This document shows positions 51,920-56,990 of a DNA stretch of 56,990 bases, piece after piece. The notes under the pieces were generated by a model that saw only the letters and a program-made list of their open reading frames with translations, was not told where the DNA came from and ran no database searches. Position 1 is the stretch's first letter; every line of letters starts with the position of its first letter. Origin of the DNA: an uncultured Paracoccaceae bacterium (GTDB lineage: Bacteria; Pseudomonadota; Alphaproteobacteria; Rhodobacterales; Rhodobacteraceae); NCBI GenBank assembly GCA_913062865.1, contig CAJXWO010000012.1, positions 1 through 56,990 on the forward strand, written 5' to 3'. The translations under genes and the position numbers were made by a program.

Positions 51920-54900
51920 TTACAGGATCACCGTCAAGTGACCTGCGACACCCGGCCCGTAGCGCGCCGAAAGCTGCGCCACCTCGAAGGTGACACCGCC
52001 CAGCGCGCCATCCTCGGCCTGCATGTCCAGCGTGTACCGCCAGGCGGGGGACGTGACCTCCGCCTCGCGCAGCACGGATCCGTTCTGCAGCACCCGAACG
52101 CGGTAGGCCTCGCGCTCTTCGCCCAACGGCACATCGGCCAGGTTCCAGCCGTCGCCGTCAACCCGCGTCCGACGGATCCAGGTAAGATCGACACGCCCGG
52201 GCGTCTGGTCGGCCCGCAGATGCACCGGGCTCAGCGGGCGCAGCCCCCGACCCTCGAAGCGTTCCACCCTGTGGGCGTAGGTCGGATCGTCGTAGGGTTT
52301 CAGCGCCGGGCCGATCCGGTAATGCCGCACCTGGCCACGCTGCGCCGCTGGCAGGTCGATCTGCTGCGGGACGGCGTTCATCAGCACCACATAGGATCCG
52401 ACTGGCCAGCTTTGCGGCATCTCCGCATCGGTCCCAAGCTGTCCCCGCAAACGGTGGGACAACAGCCAGGTATCCTCCGTCAGCATCTGCGCATCCCGGA
52501 ACTGGAACAGTTCCCACCCGCCCGGGCGCCCGTCACCGATGGCCATCAGGTTCGCACCGCCCAGAAACGCGGCATCCTCGACGCTTTCCAGCACGCCACG
52601 CCCCAACCTCACCTGAAGCGCGGGCCCGCGGTCGATCACGCCGGGCAGCGCGGCGAACAACGCGTTTTCCGTGACGCCCACGGTGGCGCCTGCCGCGATC
52701 ACCTGGTTCAGCACATAGCCCGCGTCACCGGGCGCATCGTACACCGCCACGCTGCCCGGCCACGGGTCCGCGGCCACCGCGATATGGGGCGCATGGGGCA
52801 CCTCGTCGCCGCGCATCAGCGGCAAATCGAGGAACAGCGGCAGCACCGGCACGGGCACATCAAAGCCACGCAGCAGGATCGGCTCCTCGTCCATCGGCGC
52901 GGGGGCGTAGGGCGCAGGCGCGATGCGCACCCCCTCAACCAGCTGCTCGGCGCCATGTTCGACCCGATCCACGCGATAGCGCTGCGGCCCCACCGCCGTG
53001 GGCAGGCGCACCACATCCCCCGGACCAACATCCAAAGCCGAGGGCGGCAGGGCAAAGCGCACGGTTTCCCGCGCAATCTGCGCCTCGCTCAGCCAGCGCA
53101 GCACGGTCTGACGCGCCTCCACTCGCGTCAACGACAGCGGCACCTCGCTCTGGGCCACCGCGTGCGTCTCGTCCCGCGGCGAAATCGCCTCTTCCGCCTG
53201 CGGGTCGAAATCCCCGTCGGCCTGGACAAAGCGCAACCGCACGCGGCCCGCCATCTCGGCCTCGGACTGGCGGGTGTATTCCACGTCCCCCTCCAGTTCC
53301 ACATGCCGCGCGATCCGCTCCGGGTCGATCTCACGGTCCACGTCCCCATCGCGGTTGATGAACCGCAACAGCCCGTCGCGCTCCACCGCGTCAAAGCCAT
53401 AGCGCAGCATCAGGGGCTGCAAGGCCGCGCGCGCATCGCCCGTATCCGCGACCGTGTAGCCACGGACATAGCCCCAAAGCGCGCTCACATCGTAATCGCG
53501 CAGCCCCGCCCGGTCGCAGATCTCGGCCACGACCGACGCCAGCGGCCGCCCGCCCGTGCGCCCGTTAATCCAGTGCCCGCGCGCATAGTTGTCGCCATCG
53601 CTCCAGACCTCGCCCAGCCCCGGAAAGAACGGGAAAGGCCGCAGATCCCAAGCCCAGATAAAGCACCGGTCCATGTCCAGCATCGGTCCGCCATAGACCT
53701 CGGACACCGGGTTGTTTTCCGGCTCGCGCCAAAACCCGTGCAGGGCCTGCAGGTATTGATGCTGGATCAGCTCGTCCCGCATGCCGTTTGAGTATTTCGG
53801 CAGCCGCGACTCCGAGGATTTGGGATCGAGGAACTTGTTGGGCTGGTTCGTGCCCTTGTCGATGGCAGCACAGCCCGCCTCGGTGAACCAGATCGGCTTG
53901 CTCTCGGGCACCCAAACGGTCGGATCTTCGGCACGCACGCCGCCCACCCGTTCGAAATGGGCGTTCTTCCACCAGTTCACGATGTCCTTGTAGCGCCAGA
54001 CCCACGGCTCGTGATGCGCGCCATCCGTGATGGGCGTGCGGATCTGCGCGGCCTCGGCCTCGGGCGAGTGGTAGTACCAATCATACCCCTCTCCGCCCAG
54101 GATGTTCGAGCGCAGGTAGTCCAGATCATAGATCGACCCCCATGCCGCATCGGCATGATCATCCCCATCCCGCCAGTCGGACAGGCGCATGTAGTTGTCG
54201 ATGCCGATGAAGTCGATATTGGGGTCCGCCCACAAAGGGTCGAGATGGAAGAACCTGTCGCCCGACCCGTCCTGGGGCGCATAGCCGAAATATTCCGACC
54301 AGTCGGCGGCATAGCTGATCTTGGTTTCGGGCCCGAGCAGTGCGCGCACCTCGGCCGCCAGGTCCCGCAGCGCCGTGACGGCGGGAAAACTGTTGCCCGC
54401 CCCCCGGATCTGGGTCAGCCCGCGCATCTCGGAGCCGATACAGAACGCCTCGACCCCGCCCGCGGCGGCACAAAGCGCGGCCTGGTGCAGGATATAGCGC
54501 CGGAACCGCCACTCCTCGGGGCCGTCATAAACGATCTCGCCGTCCTCAACGGTGAAATCCGACGCCCGCGCCGTGCCGAAAAAGGCCGCCACTTCGGCCT
54601 CGGCGGCCGCGGTTCCATCGCTCGAGCCCTCCTGCCCCGGCGCCTTGGCCGTGGTGATCCGGCCCCGCCACGGCAGGGGCGCCTGATCGGGCGCGTCTGA
54701 ATAGGGATCGGGCAGACCGTTGCCCGCCAGCTGCTCCATCAGGATGAACGGATAATACAGCACCGCCTGCCCCTGGGCGTTCAGATGCCGGATCGCCTCG
54801 ATTACGCTCTGGTCGCTGGGCGTGCCGCCATAGACCGGGCGGTCATCGACCTTGGCCACCGCCTCGGCGGTTTCCCGGTCCAGCCCCGCCACGACCCAGG

Positions 54901-55837
54901 GCGCATCCGGCACCACGGTCTCCTTGAACTCGACCTTGGGCTTGATCCGGCAGTCGCCCGCGCGCAGGTCATCGCCGAACCAGCTCACGATCAGCGACAC
55001 CGCTTCGCAATTGGGCAGCTCCTGCACCATCGCCTCGACCGAGGTCGCCATGTCGGTAAGCCCGTGGGGCGAGTTGACATTGACCGCCACCGATTGCCCC
55101 GGCCCGGTCTCGGCATAGACCGGCGTCTCGGCCAGCGCGTATTCCCCGCTCCCGGGCATGAGCGCCACCGCGTGAATGCCATAGGGCATTGCGTTCTCGG
55201 CATCGGGCTGGTTCAACGGCATGGGCCGCACCACCTCGAAGCTGAACTGCGGCACCCGGTTGCCGAAACGGCCCAGGTCCAGATCCTCGAAAACCACGTA
55301 GGCCGTGCCGCGATAGGCGGGCACTTGCCCCGCGCCCTCCACGGCCTCCATCTTGGGATCGGGCAACTGGTCGTGGCTGCCGGGATAAACGCGCAGGGTC
55401 AGCTCGGCCGGACCGATCTCGACCCCGTCAGCCCAGATGCGCCCCACCCGCGTGATCTCGCCTTCGCACAGCGCGATGGCCAGGCTCACCGAATAGGAAT
55501 ACTCCTTAACCTCCGGCTGACGCGGGGCGCCCTTGCCGCCGCCATGGGTGGTCACGTCTTCGGTGAATTCCGACGCCCAGATCACATGCCCACCGATCCG
55601 CATCCGGCCATGGACCTGCGCCACCGGATCGCCCTCGCCCGCGCCGGTCAGACGGATGCGCTCGACCCGCCCCGTCTCCACCGGGTCCGAGCCCTGGCCC
55701 AACAGCCGCTGGTCGATGGCCCGGCCAATGGTGGCACCAACAAAGCGCTCCGCGACCGTGGCCGAGAGGCCCAGCACCGTGCCGCCAATCGACCCGCCGA
55801 TCGCCGCGCCCGCGGCCGAAAGTAGAAGTGTCGCCAT
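51920..55837 (-). CDS. GTA tip/host-specificity protein (RcGTA g15 'megatron' type)
   Basis: A 1305-residue tail protein. N-terminal glycine-rich segment (LLLSAAGAAIGGSIGGTVLG). A TIM-barrel-like glycosidase module in the middle (around ~360-680; IGIDNYMRLSDWRDGDDHAD, IWFTEAGCAAIDKGTNQPNK). Phage-tail-type modules follow, with C-terminal beta-rich repeats (VEDAAFLGGANLMAIGDGRP). It is the largest gene of the RcGTA-like cluster and forms the tail tip that contacts the recipient cell. The ATG at 55837 overlaps the stop of g14. Full length as far as can be judged. Confidence 0.9.
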   Translation of the reverse strand: MATLLLSAAGAAIGGSIGGTVLGLSATVAERFVGATIGRAIDQRLLGQGSDPVETGRVERIRLTGAGEGDPVAQVHGRMRIGGHVIWASEFTEDVTTHGGGKGAPRQPEVKEYSYSVSLAIALCEGEITRVGRIWADGVEIGPAELTLRVYPGSHDQLPDPKMEAVEGAGQVPAYRGTAYVVFEDLDLGRFGNRVPQFSFEVVRPMPLNQPDAENAMPYGIHAVALMPGSGEYALAETPVYAETGPGQSVAVNVNSPHGLTDMATSVEAMVQELPNCEAVSLIVSWFGDDLRAGDCRIKPKVEFKETVVPDAPWVVAGLDRETAEAVAKVDDRPVYGGTPSDQSVIEAIRHLNAQGQAVLYYPFILMEQLAGNGLPDPYSDAPDQAPLPWRGRITTAKAPGQEGSSDGTAAAEAEVAAFFGTARASDFTVEDGEIVYDGPEEWRFRRYILHQAALCAAAGGVEAFCIGSEMRGLTQIRGAGNSFPAVTALRDLAAEVRALLGPETKISYAADWSEYFGYAPQDGSGDRFFHLDPLWADPNIDFIGIDNYMRLSDWRDGDDHADAAWGSIYDLDYLRSNILGGEGYDWYYHSPEAEAAQIRTPITDGAHHEPWVWRYKDIVNWWKNAHFERVGGVRAEDPTVWVPESKPIWFTEAGCAAIDKGTNQPNKFLDPKSSESRLPKYSNGMRDELIQHQYLQALHGFWREPENNPVSEVYGGPMLDMDRCFIWAWDLRPFPFFPGLGEVWSDGDNYARGHWINGRTGGRPLASVVAEICDRAGLRDYDVSALWGYVRGYTVADTGDARAALQPLMLRYGFDAVERDGLLRFINRDGDVDREIDPERIARHVELEGDVEYTRQSEAEMAGRVRLRFVQADGDFDPQAEEAISPRDETHAVAQSEVPLSLTRVEARQTVLRWLSEAQIARETVRFALPPSALDVGPGDVVRLPTAVGPQRYRVDRVEHGAEQLVEGVRIAPAPYAPAPMDEEPILLRGFDVPVPVLPLFLDLPLMRGDEVPHAPHIAVAADPWPGSVAVYDAPGDAGYVLNQVIAAGATVGVTENALFAALPGVIDRGPALQVRLGRGVLESVEDAAFLGGANLMAIGDGRPGGWELFQFRDAQMLTEDTWLLSHRLRGQLGTDAEMPQSWPVGSYVVLMNAVPQQIDLPAAQRGQVRHYRIGPALKPYDDPTYAHRVERFEGRGLRPLSPVHLRADQTPGRVDLTWIRRTRVDGDGWNLADVPLGEEREAYRVRVLQNGSVLREAEVTSPAWRYTLDMQAEDGALGGVTFEVAQLSARYGPGVAGHLTVIL

Positions 55838-56271
55838 CACCCGTCCCCTTGCGGAAATGCAAAACGCGCCACGATGCGCCGCGCCCAGGGCCCGCTCAGC
55901 GGGCTTTCGACCACCCCGTGGCCGCTATAGGCATGCAGAAATGTCAGGGCCGGGCCGGTCTCGGCCTGGATCCCCAGATGCTTGGCCACAGATCCCGCAC
56001 GCATGCGAAACAGGATCACGTCACCCGGCGCCACAGCCTCCAGCGGCTTTGGCAGCAGATGCCGTCGCGCCGCGTCCCACAGCCGTTCCTCGCCCCCGGG
56101 CTCGGACCAGTCCCGGGTGTAGGCGGGCACCGAAGCGGGCTCTACGCCGTGGATTTCTCGCCAGACCCCGCGCAAAAGGCCAAGGCAATCGCAGCCCGCG
56201 CCCTTCACGCTCGCCTGGTGGCGATAGGGCGTGCCGATCCAGCACCGCGCGGCCCCGACGACCCGGCTCAC
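55837..56271 (-). CDS. GTA tail peptidase, NlpC/P60 family (RcGTA g14 type)
   Basis: A 144-residue cysteine peptidase. Catalytic Cys in VKGAGCDCLGLLRGVWR, His in GSVAKHLGIQAET. It likely cuts peptidoglycan as the tail penetrates. The start is the GTG at 56271, overlapping the g13 stop (GTGA); the longer open frame upstream is noise. Confidence 0.87.
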   Translation of the reverse strand: MSRVVGAARCWIGTPYRHQASVKGAGCDCLGLLRGVWREIHGVEPASVPAYTRDWSEPGGEERLWDAARRHLLPKPLEAVAPGDVILFRMRAGSVAKHLGIQAETGPALTFLHAYSGHGVVESPLSGPWARRIVARFAFPQGDG

Positions 56272-56906
56272 CGGCGGCTCCCGCCGGATTTCTTCGCGGC
56301 CTGGCTTGCATGCACCGTCAGCCAGTCCTCGCCCGGGATATCCGGAAAGCCCTGGAAATTGACCGCGTTGTTGAACTTGAGCCGACAGGTCGTGAACCGT
56401 TTGTCGCAACCCGCCACCAGCCGCACCGTATCACCCTCGGCCAGCGCAGCCCCCATCGGCTCGGCCAGCGCGATCACGCGCGCATCGGCCTCTTGCCGAT
56501 CCTCCTTGATCCAGCCCACCAGGCCCTGCGCCGCGCCCGTCAGCACATGCACGGCGCCCTGCCGGAACCATGTCGCGTCATAGCCGGTCAGTGTGGAAAA
56601 CCGCAGCACGCGGTTCTCCTCCACGTGCTCCACGGCCAGCTCCACCGCATAGCCCGGCGTCTCCAGGTCGAACCGGCAGGTCCGGTCGCCCAGCACGGCC
56701 GAACACGGCTTCTGATAGACCCGCCCCATGGGCCGATTCAGCACCTCGGCCAGACTGCGCAACTCGGCGCGGAAGGTGGCACCGTCCTTCACCACCTCGC
56801 CGATGCTGCCGCGAAACTGCAACTGGCGCTGCTCGGGATCGGCCCAGTTGACGATCCACGCACGCACCTCGGCCCCGTCATAGCGCCCCGCCTGGCGTTC
56901 CCCCAT
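56268..56906 (-). pseudogene. GTA tail protein DUF2163 (RcGTA g13 type), 5' end lost to an insertion sequence
   Basis: A 212-residue open frame. The sequence AGRYDGAEVRAWIVNWADPE is the middle of the DUF2163 family. The usual ~70-80 N-terminal residues, which precede this segment in intact relatives, are missing. The rest is intact (RFDLETPGYAVELAVEHVEE and CRLKFNNAVNFQGFPDIPGE). The apparent ATG at 56906 is at the junction with an IS end and would start a truncated protein with no upstream partner domain. The gene should be non-functional unless the missing part is dispensable. Confidence 0.8.
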
Positions 56907-56990
56907 TGGGTGGTCCAGATTAATTGTTATTGCATCATGGGCCTCTGGTCCATGGGAACGATGCTTTCTGGCGCGGGTGGGCGGTAGCCC
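56907..56990. mobile_element. Right-edge insertion sequence end (IS3-like)
   Basis: From 56907 (TGGGTGGTCCAG) to the window end the DNA no longer matches the GTA gene. Read on the minus strand it carries the end of a transposase and then the terminal bases CTGGACCACCCA. The outer CA fits elements of the IS3 type, whose ends are TG...CA. Only ~84 bases are visible, so the family is tentative and the target duplication cannot be seen. Confidence 0.6.
56927..56990 (-). CDS. Transposase C-terminus, partial
   Basis: The last ~20 codons of a reading frame running in from beyond the window. It ends GYRPPAPESIVPMDQRPMMQ and a TAA at 56927-56929. GYRPPAPE is typical of the extreme C-terminus of integrase-core (IS3-type) transposases. 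The frame continues off the right edge. Confidence 0.6.
   Translation of the reverse strand, partial: GYRPPAPESIVPMDQRPMMQ

Noticed and set aside
1..56990. CRISPR arrays, phage integrases, toxin-antitoxin pairs, restriction genes or a defence island
   Set aside because: I looked for regular short repeats and for these families and saw none; the mobile content is limited to the two IS remnants and the GTA genes.

Overview
The window looks like a piece of an alphaproteobacterial chromosome from the family Rhodobacteraceae, probably the Roseobacter side. The DNA is GC-rich and gene-dense. Diagnostic contents are a complete thiosulfate-oxidation (sox) locus, 5-aminolevulinate synthase (HemA), an NDUFA12-type complex I subunit, an alphaproteobacterial pyruvate dehydrogenase operon whose E1 beta carries its own lipoyl domain, GapR, a ScfR-type regulator, and the tail end of a gene transfer agent (GTA) cluster. 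No species name can be supported from the sequence alone.

Layout. 1-1565: a decayed mobile region, with an accessory gene cut by an IS256-family element that is itself truncated, ending at a tRNA-Thr. 1773-6109: a sulfotransferase-like protein of unknown role, GapR, a two-helix membrane protein, a FadJ-like fusion enzyme whose dehydrogenase half lacks its usual His, and two small proteins, one of them DksA/TraR-like. 6195-8509: a sulfide/persulfide operon (metallo-beta-lactamase persulfide dioxygenase, two YeeE/YedE half-transporters, a DUF442 sulfurtransferase) behind a palindromic operator. 8535-14308: a CbrA-like transporter/histidine kinase, a small membrane protein, a single-domain response regulator, an orphan FliM/FliN-like protein and a ScfR-type regulator. 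14532-19787: a five-gene branched-chain-amino-acid-type ABC transporter. 20099-27477: accB, accC, aat, a DUF2155/MlaD/NDUFA12 group, clpX, clpP, and a photolyase-like flavoprotein with its domains apparently in swapped order. 27567-28790: hemA.

28852-40915 is the sox locus: soxVWXYZABCDEF on the minus strand, and soxS, a persulfide-sensing ArsR-type repressor (soxR) and soxT on the plus strand. Two spaced inverted repeats of the form ATTC-N8-GAAT, in front of soxX and between soxB and soxC, plus related ATTCAC half-sites between soxV and soxS and between soxA and soxB, suggest one regulator acting at several points. A strong intrinsic terminator separates soxA from soxB.

40933-51630: tRNA-Leu, a TPR protein, the putR/putA pair, a rhomboid protease, the pdhA-pdhB-pdhC operon behind a perfect 11-bp-arm inverted repeat, cysE, and a second DksA/TraR-like gene. 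51540-56990: the last genes of a GTA cluster on the minus strand (g13, g14, g15 and a conserved trailing gene). An insertion sequence abuts and truncates g13 at the right edge. Both ends of the window therefore lie in IS-associated DNA, as is common for an assembly contig bounded by repeats.

How the genes work together: Sox enzymes oxidise thiosulfate on the SoxYZ carrier in the periplasm. SoxV/SoxW/SoxS supply reductant, SoxT probably moves sulfur compounds, and the 6250-8509 operon probably deals with sulfide and persulfide. hemA, transcribed in the same direction just after soxF, makes the haem precursor that the many c-type cytochromes need.
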